From NCBI RefSeq assembly GCF_000515315.1, contig NZ_KI911562.1, positions 1,446,505 through 1,510,504 on the forward strand: a stretch of 64,000 bases of DNA, in the 5' to 3' direction. Made by a program: the position numbers and the translations under genes. Positions 8,555-17,746 of the stretch are shown piece after piece; position 1 is the stretch's first letter, and each line of letters opens with the position of its first letter. Origin of the DNA: Asinibacterium sp. OR53 (lineage in GTDB: Bacteria; Bacteroidota; Bacteroidia; Chitinophagales; Chitinophagaceae). Below the pieces are notes generated by a model, which was not told the DNA's origin, did no database searches, and worked only from the letters and a program-made list of their open reading frames with translations.

Positions 8555-8772
8555 GCTCTGAAATTTAGGATCTTCTACCCATGCCGGGCAACAGATGCAA
8601 ATGTAGGGTTTTGAAGCCTAAACGCTTACATTTGCAGCCACTCTAACGATCATTTGGTAGTTGAAAATAATTGATCCGGGCGTTTATTAGGTTAAAGATT
8701 TGTTAGGATTGAGGCGGAAGCCTACATGCTAAATTCAAAAGTCAAAAAGTTTATTGAATACAGGACAGTAAT

Positions 8773-11535
8773 ATGGAATACAATTTTAGTGCGATAGAGA
8801 AAAAATGGCAGGCACAATGGAAGCGGGATCATGCTTACCGGGTGAGTAACGAGAGCAGCAAGCCCAAGTTTTATGTGCTGGATATGTTCCCTTATCCGAG
8901 TGGTTCAGGTTTGCACGTAGGGCACCCCCTGGGGTATATCGCTTCAGATATTTACAGCAGGTTCAAGCGGTTGAAAGGATTCAATGTGTTGCACCCGATG
9001 GGATATGACGCGTTCGGCCTGCCTGCCGAACAATATGCGATTGAACATGGTGTACATCCGGCAGTGAGCACTGCGGAGAATATCAGTGCATTCAGGGAAC
9101 AACTGGACAATATCGGGTTCTGTTTCGATTGGGACAGGGAGGTGCGTACTTCCGATCCATCGTACTATAAATGGACCCAATGGATATTTCTCCAGTTGTT
9201 CAACAGTTATTATAACCGCCTTACACAAAAGGCAGAACCCATAGCACAACTGGTGGCTTTGTTTGAGAAAGAAGGGAATATCAAACATGTATGTCCCGGT
9301 GATTATGCCATTCGTTTTTCTGCTACGGAATGGAATAACTATACCCACAAGCAACAACAGGATATCCTCATGAATTACCGCCTTGCTTTTTGCGGTTATG
9401 GTGAAGTGAACTGGTGCGAAGTATTGGGAACCGTGTTGGCAAATGATGAAGTGATCAATGGGGTGAGTGAAAGAGGCGGACACCCGGTGGTAAAAAAGAA
9501 ATTGAGACAATGGTACCTGCGCATTACTGAATATGCCGACCGGTTGCTAGATGGTTTGCAGACCATTGATTTCAGCGAGGCCATGAAAGAAATGCAAACG
9601 AACTGGATCGGTAAATCATCCGGTGCGGAGATCAGCTTCCAGGTGGAGGCCACTGATGGTCGTAATGGGTTGCACCTGCATGTGTACACCACAAGACCCG
9701 ATACCATTTTTGGTGTCGATTTTATGGTAGTGGCTCCCGAGCATGAATTGATCGAACGGATCACCAGTGAGGAACAAAAAGAAACAGTAGAAGCCTATAT
9801 TGCTTATGTAAAGAGCAGGAGCGAGCGCGAGCGCCAGGCGGAGAAAAAAATAACAGGCGCTTTTACCGGTGCGTATGCCCTGAATCCTTTCGACGGCCGG
9901 AAGATACCGGTATGGATATCGGAATACGTGCTGGCCGGATATGGTACGGGCGCCATCATGGCTGTTCCCTGCGGCGATGAACGGGATTATAAATTTGCGA
10001 AACACTTCAACATACCCATTACCAATATCATTGGCGATGCGTACAATGGTGAAGAAGCCAATGCTACCAAAGATGCGAAACTAGAGAACAGTGGCTTCCT
10101 CAACGGCATGGTGATGCGCGATGCCATGGATGTAGTGATAGACAAGCTGGAAGACATGGGTATTGGTAAACGCAAAGTGAATTATAAAATGCGCGATGCC
10201 GCTTTCAGCAGGCAACGCTATTGGGGTGAGCCCTTCCCTATACAATGGAAAAATGGTGTAGCAGTTGCATTAAGTGAAACGGAACTTCCGCTGGAACTGC
10301 CTGCAGTAGACCATTACAGCCCGGGACCTGAAGGCGAAGGTCCGCTTGCGAATATACCCGAATGGGTAGCGCGCGAGTTGGAGACCAATACCATGCCCGG
10401 CTATGCAGGGTCTTCTTGGTATTTCCTGCGTTATATGGACCCACACAACCAAAATGCGTTTTGTGATCGCAAAGCCAGCGATTATTGGAACCAGGTAGAT
10501 CTTTATATCGGTGGAACAGAACATGCAGTGGGGCATTTATTGTATAGTCGCTTATGGACAAAAGTGTTGTGTGACCTTGGACATATTGGTTTCGACGAGC
10601 CATTCAGGAAATTGTTGAACCAGGGAATGATACAGGGCTCCAGCCGGTTTGTGTATCGCATCCGCGGAACACATCAATATGTTTCCGCCGGATTGATTGA
10701 TCGGTATGAAGTAGACAAACTGCATGTAGATGTGAATATTGTAGACGGTGTTGAACTGGATACAAAAGCTTTCAAGCAGTGGAAGCCAGATTTTGCAGAT
10801 GCGGAGTTCATTCTGGAAGATGGAAAATACATCTGTGGAGTAGAAGTGGAGAAGATGAGCAAATCGAAATTCAACACGGTGAACCCCAATACACTCGTAG
10901 AGAAATTCGGCGCCGATACTTTCCGCATGTATGAAATGTTCCTCGGGCCAGTAGAACAAAGCAAACCCTGGGATACCAAAGGAATAGAAGGCGTACATCG
11001 CTTCATCAAAAAACTCTGGCGTCTTTTCTTCGATGAACAGAAAGGCAAACAGTGGAATGAAGAAAAAGCAACGGCCGCTGAATTGAAAGTATTGCATCGC
11101 ACCATCAAAAAAATCGAAGACGATACAGAGCGGTTCAGTTTCAATACAGCCGTGAGTACGTTTATGATCTGTGTGAATGAACTGAGCGATCTTAAATGTC
11201 ACAAAAGGGAAGTGCTGGAATCCTTACTCATTATGTTAACACCATATGCGCCACATATTGCAGAAGAGCTTTGGCACCAGTTAGGTAATACCAGTTCTGT
11301 ACTCGATGCGGCATATCCAAAGTACAACGCTTCCTTCACCGCAGAATCTGAAAAGGAATATCCTGTCAGCATCAATGGCCGTGTGCGTACCAATATTTCC
11401 ATTTCACTCGATGCAACCGAAGAGCAGGTGAAAGAGATCGTATTGGGTAATGAGATGGTACAGAAATGGATAGAAGATAAACCGCTCAAGAAATTGATCT
11501 TCGTTAAAGGGAAGATGATCAACGTAGTCATTTAA
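8773..11535 (+). CDS. leuS: Leucyl-tRNA synthetase
   Basis: Class I aminoacyl-tRNA synthetase charging tRNA-Leu. The HIGH-type motif HVGH is at 48-51 after PYPSGSGL, and the KMSKS loop is K694-S698. The editing (CP1) domain is present, with TRPDTIFG and GTGAIMAVPCGDERD retaining the aspartate that anchors the editing site. At 920 residues it is longer than the E. coli enzyme because of insertions after the catalytic start and before KMSKS, as in other Bacteroidota. A loose promoter, TTTG (8699-8702) 20 bases before TACATG (8723-8728), lies upstream. DPP IV follows 15 bases after its stop. Confidence 0.97.
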   Translation: MEYNFSAIEKKWQAQWKRDHAYRVSNESSKPKFYVLDMFPYPSGSGLHVGHPLGYIASDIYSRFKRLKGFNVLHPMGYDAFGLPAEQYAIEHGVHPAVSTAENISAFREQLDNIGFCFDWDREVRTSDPSYYKWTQWIFLQLFNSYYNRLTQKAEPIAQLVALFEKEGNIKHVCPGDYAIRFSATEWNNYTHKQQQDILMNYRLAFCGYGEVNWCEVLGTVLANDEVINGVSERGGHPVVKKKLRQWYLRITEYADRLLDGLQTIDFSEAMKEMQTNWIGKSSGAEISFQVEATDGRNGLHLHVYTTRPDTIFGVDFMVVAPEHELIERITSEEQKETVEAYIAYVKSRSERERQAEKKITGAFTGAYALNPFDGRKIPVWISEYVLAGYGTGAIMAVPCGDERDYKFAKHFNIPITNIIGDAYNGEEANATKDAKLENSGFLNGMVMRDAMDVVIDKLEDMGIGKRKVNYKMRDAAFSRQRYWGEPFPIQWKNGVAVALSETELPLELPAVDHYSPGPEGEGPLANIPEWVARELETNTMPGYAGSSWYFLRYMDPHNQNAFCDRKASDYWNQVDLYIGGTEHAVGHLLYSRLWTKVLCDLGHIGFDEPFRKLLNQGMIQGSSRFVYRIRGTHQYVSAGLIDRYEVDKLHVDVNIVDGVELDTKAFKQWKPDFADAEFILEDGKYICGVEVEKMSKSKFNTVNPNTLVEKFGADTFRMYEMFLGPVEQSKPWDTKGIEGVHRFIKKLWRLFFDEQKGKQWNEEKATAAELKVLHRTIKKIEDDTERFSFNTAVSTFMICVNELSDLKCHKREVLESLLIMLTPYAPHIAEELWHQLGNTSSVLDAAYPKYNASFTAESEKEYPVSINGRVRTNISISLDATEEQVKEIVLGNEMVQKWIEDKPLKKLIFVKGKMINVVI

Positions 11536-11550
11536 ACAAAATCAACCAAG

Positions 11551-13731
11551 ATGAGAACTCCCGGATTGTTGTTGTGTGCACTGGCTTTTACAACTGCGGC
11601 ACACAGCCAGAAACAGCCCAAAGCGTTTGACCGTAACGACCTGATAGCAGGTAAAGCGCCCAGGAATTTTTTGAATGAACTGCCTGTTGTGGTAAAATGG
11701 ACAGACGATACGCATGTGATACTGAAACAACGTATGGCTGCTGATACAATTGCAAGAAATTACTTGCTGGATGTTGTCAAGGGCAGTTACACTTCAACGG
11801 CAGATGTACCCGCAATAACGCCTGAATCTTCTTCTTTTGGAAAGTTTGTTTTTATAAAGAACAATGATGTTGTGTATCGTCGGAATGGTGTGGATCAACA
11901 ACTCACACATGATGCCACAGAAGAAAAGAACCCAACCTTTTCACCCGACAGCAACTATGTTGCCTATACACGAAGCAATAATCTGTACACCTATAACCTG
12001 CTTACCAACAAAGAAACACAGCTTACTACCGATGGTAACAGCACCACGCTGAATGGTTACGCGAGCTGGGTATATTACGAAGAAATATTCGGCAGGCCTA
12101 CGCGTTACCGTGCATTCTGGTGGAGCCCCGACAGCCGCAAACTGGCGTATATGCGCTTCGATGAAAGCATGGTGCCCATGTTCCCCATCTATGTGAGTGA
12201 AGGACAACACGGATACCTGGAAGAAACGCGTTATCCCAAAGCAGGAGATAAAAACCCGGAAGTAAAATTAGGGATCGTTTCTCCTGAAGGAGGTACCGCC
12301 GTATGGGCCGATTTCAATGCAAAAGATGACCAGTATTTCGGCTGGCCTATATGGTGTCCGGGCACTAATCAATTATGGCTTCCCTGGATGAACCGCGACC
12401 AAACCAATCTGAAGATCTATGAAGTGAATATGGCCAACGGGCAAAAAAATGAAGTGTACAACGAAATGCAATCTACCTGGATAGATTTGGAAGACAGGGT
12501 AGGTGGCCGCATCAATTTCCTACCGGATGGAAAAGGGTATATCGCACAAAGCGATAAGAGCGGTTGGAACCAGCTTTATATGTATGCTATGGATGGAACG
12601 CTGAAATACCCGATCACCAGTGGTAAATTCACAGTGCTAGGCATCCGATACATTGACCCGCACAACCAGGTGATTTATTTCACTGCACGTGGACGTGAAA
12701 ACACTGCACGGATAGATTTTTATAGCATCAAATTCAATGGATCGGAGTTGAAGCGACTGACTTTCGGCGATTACAACCATGCATCCATCAGCTTATCTCC
12801 CGCAGGTAATTATTTTATTACTACTTATAGCAATGCCACTACACCAACCAGGATGACACTGGCAGACCATAATGGAAAGATTGTCAGGGAACTGGGTGAT
12901 ATGCGCGGAACTGAAATGGATAGTTACAAAGTTGCTAAAACAGAGATCATACGCATCAAAAGTGAAGACGGTAAATACGATTTGCCTGCGTATGTAACCT
13001 GGCCTGAAAATATGGATCCTAATAAAAAATATCCTATGCTCATTAGTATCTATGGTGGTCCAAATGCGGGTACTGTATGGGATAGCTGGACCTGGAGCGC
13101 CAATCGCCAATGGTATGCCAGTGAAGGGTTGATACAGGTTTCATTTGATCACAGGGCAAGCGGACAATTTGGAAAAGAAGGGGTGAACTATATGTACCAC
13201 AACCTGGGTTACTGGGAGATGGCCGATTATAAGACGATGGTAAAATGGTTCATTGCGAACGGACAAGCCGATCCTTCTAAAATATGCATCACCGGGTTCA
13301 GCTATGGTGGTTATATGAGTTGCTATGCGCTTACTTATGGTGCAGATGTTTTTACCCATGGCATGGCCGGTGGCAGTGTGGTTGACTGGCATTTGTATGA
13401 CAGTCATTATACAGAAAGATACATGGGCACTCCGCAGAACAACCCCAAAGGTTATCAAACCAGCAGTGTATTATCTTATGCAGGCCAGTATAAAGGGATG
13501 CTGCAAATTGTTCACGGCACCAGCGATGACAATGTGCACATGCAAAACAGCCTGCAGTTGGTGAGTGCATTGGAAGACAAAGGCAAAAATTTTGAATTCA
13601 TGTTGTATCCTGGCGGGAGGCATGGATGGGGCAATCTGCCGGCTAAGAATATTCATTTCAGCAACCTCAAGACCAGGTTCATTTATAAATATTTATTAGA
13701 GAAACCCATCCCTCAAGGATTATTGAAATAA
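11551..13731 (+). CDS. Dipeptidyl peptidase IV family serine peptidase (S9B)
   Basis: Secreted or periplasmic peptidase that removes X-Pro (or X-Ala) dipeptides. The first 20 residues are a signal peptide ending near AHSQ. A long beta-propeller region with EEIFGRPTRYRAFWWSPDS (residues about 175-193, containing the double-glutamate that binds the substrate amino terminus) leads to an alpha/beta hydrolase domain. The triad is S584 in GFSYGGY, an aspartate in GTSDDNVH (659/660) and H691 in GGRHGWG. The 726-residue length is normal for bacterial DPP IV. It follows leuS closely and ends at a large palindrome. Confidence 0.95.
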   Translation: MRTPGLLLCALAFTTAAHSQKQPKAFDRNDLIAGKAPRNFLNELPVVVKWTDDTHVILKQRMAADTIARNYLLDVVKGSYTSTADVPAITPESSSFGKFVFIKNNDVVYRRNGVDQQLTHDATEEKNPTFSPDSNYVAYTRSNNLYTYNLLTNKETQLTTDGNSTTLNGYASWVYYEEIFGRPTRYRAFWWSPDSRKLAYMRFDESMVPMFPIYVSEGQHGYLEETRYPKAGDKNPEVKLGIVSPEGGTAVWADFNAKDDQYFGWPIWCPGTNQLWLPWMNRDQTNLKIYEVNMANGQKNEVYNEMQSTWIDLEDRVGGRINFLPDGKGYIAQSDKSGWNQLYMYAMDGTLKYPITSGKFTVLGIRYIDPHNQVIYFTARGRENTARIDFYSIKFNGSELKRLTFGDYNHASISLSPAGNYFITTYSNATTPTRMTLADHNGKIVRELGDMRGTEMDSYKVAKTEIIRIKSEDGKYDLPAYVTWPENMDPNKKYPMLISIYGGPNAGTVWDSWTWSANRQWYASEGLIQVSFDHRASGQFGKEGVNYMYHNLGYWEMADYKTMVKWFIANGQADPSKICITGFSYGGYMSCYALTYGADVFTHGMAGGSVVDWHLYDSHYTERYMGTPQNNPKGYQTSSVLSYAGQYKGMLQIVHGTSDDNVHMQNSLQLVSALEDKGKNFEFMLYPGGRHGWGNLPAKNIHFSNLKTRFIYKYLLEKPIPQGLLK

Positions 13732-13742
13732 ACTCTTTTTTT

Positions 13743-13772
13743 CTTTGCCCCGGGCTTAAGCCCGGGGCAAAG
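13743..13772. terminator. 30-bp perfect palindrome between convergent genes
   Basis: Two 15-base arms (CTTTGCCCCGGGCTT and its exact complement) form a perfect palindrome 11 bases after the DPP IV stop and 4 bases before the stop of the NmrA-like gene. It is a likely two-way transcription terminator, although the T-run lies on the left side and only TTTAT follows on the right. Confidence 0.7.
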
Positions 13773-13776
13773 TTTA

Positions 13777-14664
13777 TCAGGAATTATAAGCTTGAGCAAA
13801 TGTTTGAGCAAAATCAGACAGCTTGGTTTTGCCTAGAGCCGGTCTGTTTTTGAAATACTCTTCTGTCATAGCACCTGTATGCAATGCATGATTCATCTCT
13901 GCATAATTGCGGGCGATCTCTTCAGGCAAACCGGCTTGTACCATGCCATTGAACGCTTGTTCATCAGTGAAAGTTACCCAAGCGAGGTCGGATTTACCGA
14001 TGGCTTTACCCAGTGTGGCTGCGATCTGATCGGTTGATACTTCATCGCTGGCGATATAACGAATGGTCTGTTCGGCTGTGTAAGGTGTTGTTAATGCTTC
14101 CGCAGCTACTGCTGCAATATCAGTTGGATCTACTATCGGAAATTTACCTTCACCTGCGCTGAAATTAGCGCCAATGATACCCATGCCTTTGATCATGCCG
14201 ATATTGGCAAAGAGGTTGGGATAAAAATAAGCAGGGCGTAAGATGGTAAGGTCCACATCTTTCAAAACACTCAATGCTTTTTCTGCAAGGTGTAAACCAC
14301 TCACGGGACCTACGCCATCTGCGAGATGGGCACCTACGCTGCTGAGGAGTACTGCTTTCTTTATGCCCGCGGTTTTGATGGCTGTTGCATAATGTTCTCC
14401 TATTTTACCGATATAGGCTTTCCATTGAGTCACCTCATAAATGGGAGGAATCATCAGGTAAACGGCATTTGCGCCTGTAAAAGTCCGGGTAAGAAAATGG
14501 GTGTCTTCTATGGAGCCTATGGCTGCTGTGGCGCCGGCATCTGTTAATACTTTCAGGTTGGCTTCGTTACGCCCGATGGCAGTTACGGTATGTCCTGATT
14601 TTAACAAAGACAATGCCAGTGGTTTCGAAATATTTCCGGCTCCGCCGGTGATCACATACTTCAT
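13777..14664 (-). CDS. NmrA-like NAD(P)-binding oxidoreductase
   Basis: Atypical short-chain dehydrogenase fold of 295 residues. It opens with the dinucleotide-binding motif VITGGAGNISKPLA and contains LLSSVGAH and LRPAYFYPN, as in NmrA and quinone-oxidoreductase-2-like proteins. Members sense or use NAD(P)(H), often in redox or electrophile stress. It is read just after a MarR regulator, and the same operator-like palindrome precedes both genes (14696-14707 and 15176-15197), so it is the probable target of that MarR protein. Confidence 0.85.
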   Translation of the reverse strand: MKYVITGGAGNISKPLALSLLKSGHTVTAIGRNEANLKVLTDAGATAAIGSIEDTHFLTRTFTGANAVYLMIPPIYEVTQWKAYIGKIGEHYATAIKTAGIKKAVLLSSVGAHLADGVGPVSGLHLAEKALSVLKDVDLTILRPAYFYPNLFANIGMIKGMGIIGANFSAGEGKFPIVDPTDIAAVAAEALTTPYTAEQTIRYIASDEVSTDQIAATLGKAIGKSDLAWVTFTDEQAFNGMVQAGLPEEIARNYAEMNHALHTGAMTEEYFKNRPALGKTKLSDFAQTFAQAYNS

Positions 14665-14695
14665 GGTTCAATTTTTAATGTGTAAATATTTATTA

Positions 14696-14707
14696 TTGTA
14701 TATACAA
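14696..14707. promoter_or_regulatory. MarR-type operator before the NmrA-like gene
   Basis: TTGTATATACAA is a perfect 12-bp palindrome, 31 bases upstream of the NmrA-like start. On the minus strand it includes a TTTG that can serve as the -33 box, with TACACATT 20 bases downstream as a weak -7. The same core occurs upstream of marR. Confidence 0.65.
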
Positions 14708-14725
14708 ATAATGACTTAAAAAAAA

Positions 14726-15154
14726 TCAATCGGTCAGTTTATCAGCAATTTTAGTCAGTGTTTTCACAAACCGGATGCTCTCTTCTTTGCCAATGATGCT
14801 GGTATACTTCGTATGAAATTCATGCACACAATTCCTCAGTTCCGGTTGCAGGTCTTTTGCTTTGGGAGTAGGGTACACATTGGTGAGTTTTCCCTCCGTA
14901 GTGCGTATGACCAGTTTTTTTTCTTCGAGCTTTTCAATCAGGCGTGTGATGGTGCTGGGCGTGAGTTGCAACTGTTCTGCCAGGTTACCGGGCTGCATAC
15001 CGGGCTCTTCCAGTACAGCCATGAGCAAATACGCATGGCTGGGAGAAAGGTCTACCTGCTTCCAGCATTCGTTGGCCATTTTCTCTACTTTTCGTGCGAG
15101 GGCACTGGAAGTAAAGTAGAGGCATTCTGCATATTGACTGTCCGAAGTTTTCAT
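14726..15154 (-). CDS. MarR family transcriptional regulator
   Basis: A 142-residue winged-helix regulator. The DNA-binding part is seen at PGNLAEQLQLTPSTITRLIEKLEEKKLV (residues about 57-84), followed by the wing IRTTEGKLTNVYPT. Flanking helices form the dimer. MarR proteins usually repress themselves and a neighbour until a ligand or oxidant is sensed; one cysteine (C31, ANECWKQVDLS) could be redox active, but this is only a possibility. A 22-bp palindrome overlaps its promoter, and a related palindrome precedes the NmrA-like gene 61 bases downstream. It is divergent from ruvB. Confidence 0.9.
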   Translation of the reverse strand: MKTSDSQYAECLYFTSSALARKVEKMANECWKQVDLSPSHAYLLMAVLEEPGMQPGNLAEQLQLTPSTITRLIEKLEEKKLVIRTTEGKLTNVYPTPKAKDLQPELRNCVHEFHTKYTSIIGKEESIRFVKTLTKIADKLTD

Positions 15155-15162
15155 TGACAGGA

Positions 15163-15193
15163 CAAAGATAGACCTTTTATTTGTATGTACAAA
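15163..15193 (-). promoter_or_regulatory. Promoter of marR (TTTG-N19-TATCTTTG)
   Basis: On the minus strand, TTTG (15193-15190) is followed after exactly 19 bases by TATCTTTG (15170-15163), a full match to the Bacteroidota consensus. The expected start site is only a few bases from the ATG at 15154, so the message may be nearly leaderless. Confidence 0.7.
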
Positions 15194-15197
15194 TAAA
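15176..15197. promoter_or_regulatory. MarR-type operator overlapping the marR -33 box
   Basis: TTTATTTGTA-TG-TACAAATAAA: two perfect 10-base arms around a TG centre. The right arm contains the marR -33 TTTG, so a bound repressor would block marR. It also lies about 45 bases before the ruvB start. Confidence 0.75.
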
Positions 15198-15229
15198 TTT
15201 TAGTTTTCTTCCAGATAGCCGGTATTTTG

Positions 15230-15237
15230 TAGTTTTG
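15230..15237 (+). promoter_or_regulatory. -7 promoter box of ruvB
   Basis: TAGTTTTG fits TAnnTTTG, with TTTC (15205-15208) 21 bases upstream in place of TTTG. The expected transcription start coincides with the ruvB ATG at 15242, implying a leaderless message. Confidence 0.5.
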
Positions 15238-15241
15238 GGGT

Positions 15242-16273
15242 ATGTCCAACAACATCCTGAACAGTGAATCATCTGGTTTGACCTCGGCCGATAAAGAATT
15301 TGAGAACAGCATCCGGCCGCGGGAGATCGATGATTTTTCGGGGCAGCCCCAATTGATCGAGAACCTGGTCATTTTCATCAAAGCGGCCAAGCTCAGGGGC
15401 GAAGCGTTGGATCATATTTTATTCCACGGCCCTCCCGGATTGGGCAAGACCACCCTCAGCCGCATTGTAGCCAATGAACTGGGAGTGAACATCAAAGAAA
15501 CTTCCGGTCCGGTCATTGAAAAGCCTGGTGACTTAGCTGGTCTGCTCACTAACCTGCAACCCAACGATGTATTGTTCATTGACGAGATACACCGGCTGAG
15601 TACGGTAGTGGAAGAATACCTCTATGCGGCGATGGAAGATTTTCGTATCGATATTATGATCGATTCAGGTCCCAATGCGAGAAGTGTGCAGATCAACCTG
15701 AACCCATTCACATTGGTGGGCGCCACTACCCGCAGTGGTTTGCTCACAGCGCCGTTGTTGTCGCGCTTCGGCATCAAATCTAGACTGGAATATTACCAGG
15801 CCGATATACTGAGAAAGATCATCGAAAGAAGCGCTTCTATATTGCAGGCTTCCATCAGCAGCGATGCGGCCGGTGAGATAGCAAGGCGCAGCCGCGGTAC
15901 GCCCAGGATCGCGAACGGACTCCTGCGGAGGGTGCGCGATTTTGCGCAGGTATTGAACGATGGTGTTATCGATATCGGTATTACGCAACATGCATTGAAA
16001 GCATTGAATGTAGATGAGCATGGGCTCGATGAAATGGACAACCGTATCCTGGCTGTTATCATTGATAAATTCAAAGGAGGGCCTGTAGGCATTACTACTA
16101 TTGCTACGGCGGTGGGCGAGGAAGCAGGCACCATTGAAGAAGTATATGAGCCTTTCCTCATACAGGAAGGGTTCCTGCAACGAACGCCACGCGGGCGTGA
16201 AGTAACGGCCAAGGCTTATGAGCACCTGGGCCGGAAACCCCATACAGGTCATCATCCCAACTTATTCAGTTAA
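15242..16273 (+). CDS. ruvB: Holliday junction branch migration helicase RuvB
   Basis: AAA+ motor of the RuvAB complex that drives branch migration at Holliday junctions. Walker [10 protein letters not shown] is at 63-71, Walker B with D114 and E115 in LFIDEIHRL, sensor 1 in [10 protein letters not shown], and the arginine-rich end KAYEHLGRK is the winged-helix DNA contact. The 343-residue length is normal. It stands alone, far from ruvC, with marR divergent upstream and a bidirectional terminator downstream. Confidence 0.97.
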   Translation: MSNNILNSESSGLTSADKEFENSIRPREIDDFSGQPQLIENLVIFIKAAKLRGEALDHILFHGPPGLGKTTLSRIVANELGVNIKETSGPVIEKPGDLAGLLTNLQPNDVLFIDEIHRLSTVVEEYLYAAMEDFRIDIMIDSGPNARSVQINLNPFTLVGATTRSGLLTAPLLSRFGIKSRLEYYQADILRKIIERSASILQASISSDAAGEIARRSRGTPRIANGLLRRVRDFAQVLNDGVIDIGITQHALKALNVDEHGLDEMDNRILAVIIDKFKGGPVGITTIATAVGEEAGTIEEVYEPFLIQEGFLQRTPRGREVTAKAYEHLGRKPHTGHHPNLFS

Positions 16274-16276
16274 ACA

Positions 16277-16305
16277 AAATGCCGCAGAAATCTTCCGCGG
16301 CATTT
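16277..16305. terminator. Bidirectional terminator between ruvB and the response regulator
   Basis: A 9-bp stem, AAATGCCGC (16277-16285) with GCGGCATTT (16297-16305), and an 11-base loop. The sequence following the stem is T-rich in both directions (TGTCTTCTT on plus, TGTTTAACT on minus), fitting two convergent genes. Confidence 0.7.
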
Positions 16306-16327
16306 GTCTTCTTACTATCAATATCAC

Positions 16328-17026
16328 TTATGGGGCCACAAGTCTGAATCCGTTTCCATGGATGTTCACGATCTCAATATTGCCGTCTTCTTTCAGGTAT
16401 TTCCTCAGTTTGGCAATATATACATCCATGCTGCGGCCATTGAAATAGGTATCACTGCCCCAGATCTTTTTCAATGCTTTTTCGCGGGGCAATAAGTCGT
16501 TCTTATGCTCGGCCAGCATTTTGAGCAGTTCATTTTCTTTGGGTGAAAGGGTTTGGGTTGCGCCATCGTGTTTCAGCTCACGAAGCTTGGGATTGAAATG
16601 GTATTTACCCAGGTCGAATTCTATGTTTTCACTCACCCTGCTTTCTTCTTCGTTGCGTTTCAGGATGGCTTTGATCTTCAGCAACAGCACTTCACTGTCG
16701 AATGGCTTGGTAATATAATCGTCGGCGCCCAGTTTATATCCTTGTATGATGTCTTCTTTCATGGTCTTGGCGCTGAGAAAGAACAGGGGGATATCGGGAT
16801 CCACATCACGGATCTCTTCGGCAAGGGTAAAGCCGTCCATATTCGGCATCATGACGTCCAATAAACAGATATCGAATTTCTCGCGCTGGAATGCGGCCAG
16901 GCCCAGGCGGCCGTCTCTTTCAAGCGTTACATCGTAATCGTTCAGTTCCAGGTAATTCTTCAGCACCATTCCGAGGTTCGCATCGTCTTCACACAGGAGT
17001 ATCTTGTATTTTTTTTTGTCGTCCAT
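16328..17026 (-). CDS. OmpR-family response regulator (RprY-like)
   Basis: A 232-residue receiver plus winged-helix regulator. The phosphoacceptor is D57 in LLDVMMPNMDG, the conserved lysine K107 in ADDYITKPF, and the DNA-binding domain runs from about 130 to the end (LSPKENELLKMLAEH, GRSMDVYIAKLRKYL, NIHGNGFRLV). The closest type in Bacteroidota is RprY, normally paired with the sensor RprX. No kinase adjoins it here: the upstream side is a 584-base non-coding stretch and an IS-interrupted gene, so its partner is elsewhere. Confidence 0.9.
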   Translation of the reverse strand: MDDKKKYKILLCEDDANLGMVLKNYLELNDYDVTLERDGRLGLAAFQREKFDICLLDVMMPNMDGFTLAEEIRDVDPDIPLFFLSAKTMKEDIIQGYKLGADDYITKPFDSEVLLLKIKAILKRNEEESRVSENIEFDLGKYHFNPKLRELKHDGATQTLSPKENELLKMLAEHKNDLLPREKALKKIWGSDTYFNGRSMDVYIAKLRKYLKEDGNIEIVNIHGNGFRLVAP

Positions 17027-17610
17027 AACACGTTATTTATGCCAAATAAAGATAATTCATGGCGAGTTCATATCCTAGCGGCCGCAATCTTTTGTTAAAA
17101 AGACCAGCGGGCCTGATAAACGGGTGAAATAGCATTCTGGTCAAGTGTCCGTGCTGTGTAAGGGATAATATTTGCACTTCGTTTATTCTGGGATGCGGTC
17201 ACAATTTGTTACCGCACATTTTCCGGACTGACAAAATCATGTATTTATACCTAATTTGATCTGCTGCCAATGGCAAAATCGATTCATTACTGGCGCAAAT
17301 ATGCAATGTATGGCATACTGGACACTTCAATACAAGTGATGGAAGTGTTCGACACAAGTGCTTAAAATATCCAATACAATAGATAGAAATTCCCAATACA
17401 GTTGATTGAGATCTTTAGTATAATGCCTGAACTTTACAGAGCGGCATAGCATACTCAAGATGATCGTCTAATTAGACTAAATTAGGCGACTATTTTGCTC
17501 ACAGTAAAGCTTATCCTGGGAAGGCTTCAAACAATTTTTTATACTTTGTACCTGTAATGTCTTGGCAATTTTAAAAATAAAGTACCTGGATAGCCAGATA
17601 AAATTACTTT
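17027..17610. other. 584-base gene-free region with repeats and palindromes
   Basis: No convincing gene. It holds an imperfect 21-bp palindrome (17195-17215, GCGGT and ACCGC ends), the 22-bp periodic array at 17328-17415, and a hairpin TCGTCTAATT/AATTAGGCGA (17464-17473 with 17480-17489, one wobble) followed by a short T-rich stretch. A 65-codon minus-strand frame at 17199-17396 overlaps the repeats and looks like chance. Confidence 0.5.
17328..17415. repeat. Four 22-bp degenerate tandem units (CAATACA core)
   Basis: Units begin at 17328, 17350, 17372 and 17394, exactly 22 bases apart. Three carry CAATACA, the second CGACACA, and three have a following GAT-GA or GAT-GAG block. Twenty-two bases are two helical turns, so repeated half-sites would lie on one face of the DNA, as expected for a regulator-binding array. 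Confidence 0.5.
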
Positions 17611-17713
17611 ATGCGACACATAAAAAGTAAATCTGAGAATTTAATTTGCGTGTTACTATCAATAGCGCCTATTCTTTTTTTGGCGATCGTCTATTTCAAA
17701 ATTACCGCTTTCC

Positions 17714-17717
17714 CTAA
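17714..17717. repeat. Target-site duplication CTAA, left copy
   Basis: CTAA directly before the left IS end; the matching copy is at 18947-18950. A 4-bp duplication suits the IS407-like part of the IS3 family. Confidence 0.75.
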
Positions 17718-17743
17718 TGTCGGCTCCCCTTTATTTTTACCCA
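17718..17743. repeat. IS left terminal inverted repeat
   Basis: TGTCGGCTCCCCTTTATTTT followed by TACCCA; pairs with 18921-18946 with seven mismatches over 26 bases. It begins with TG, as IS3 ends do. Confidence 0.75.
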
Positions 17744-17746
17744 CGC

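Noticed and set aside
10552..11202. 216-codon minus-strand frame inside leuS
   Set aside because: It is antisense to a complete and strongly conserved gene and has no recognisable domain.
17199..17396. 65-codon minus-strand frame in the gene-free region
   Set aside because: Cysteine-rich chance frame overlapping the 22-bp repeats, without start context or homology visible.
17328..17415. CRISPR array
   Set aside because: Units are adjacent and degenerate with no constant repeat and unique spacers, and no cas genes are present.
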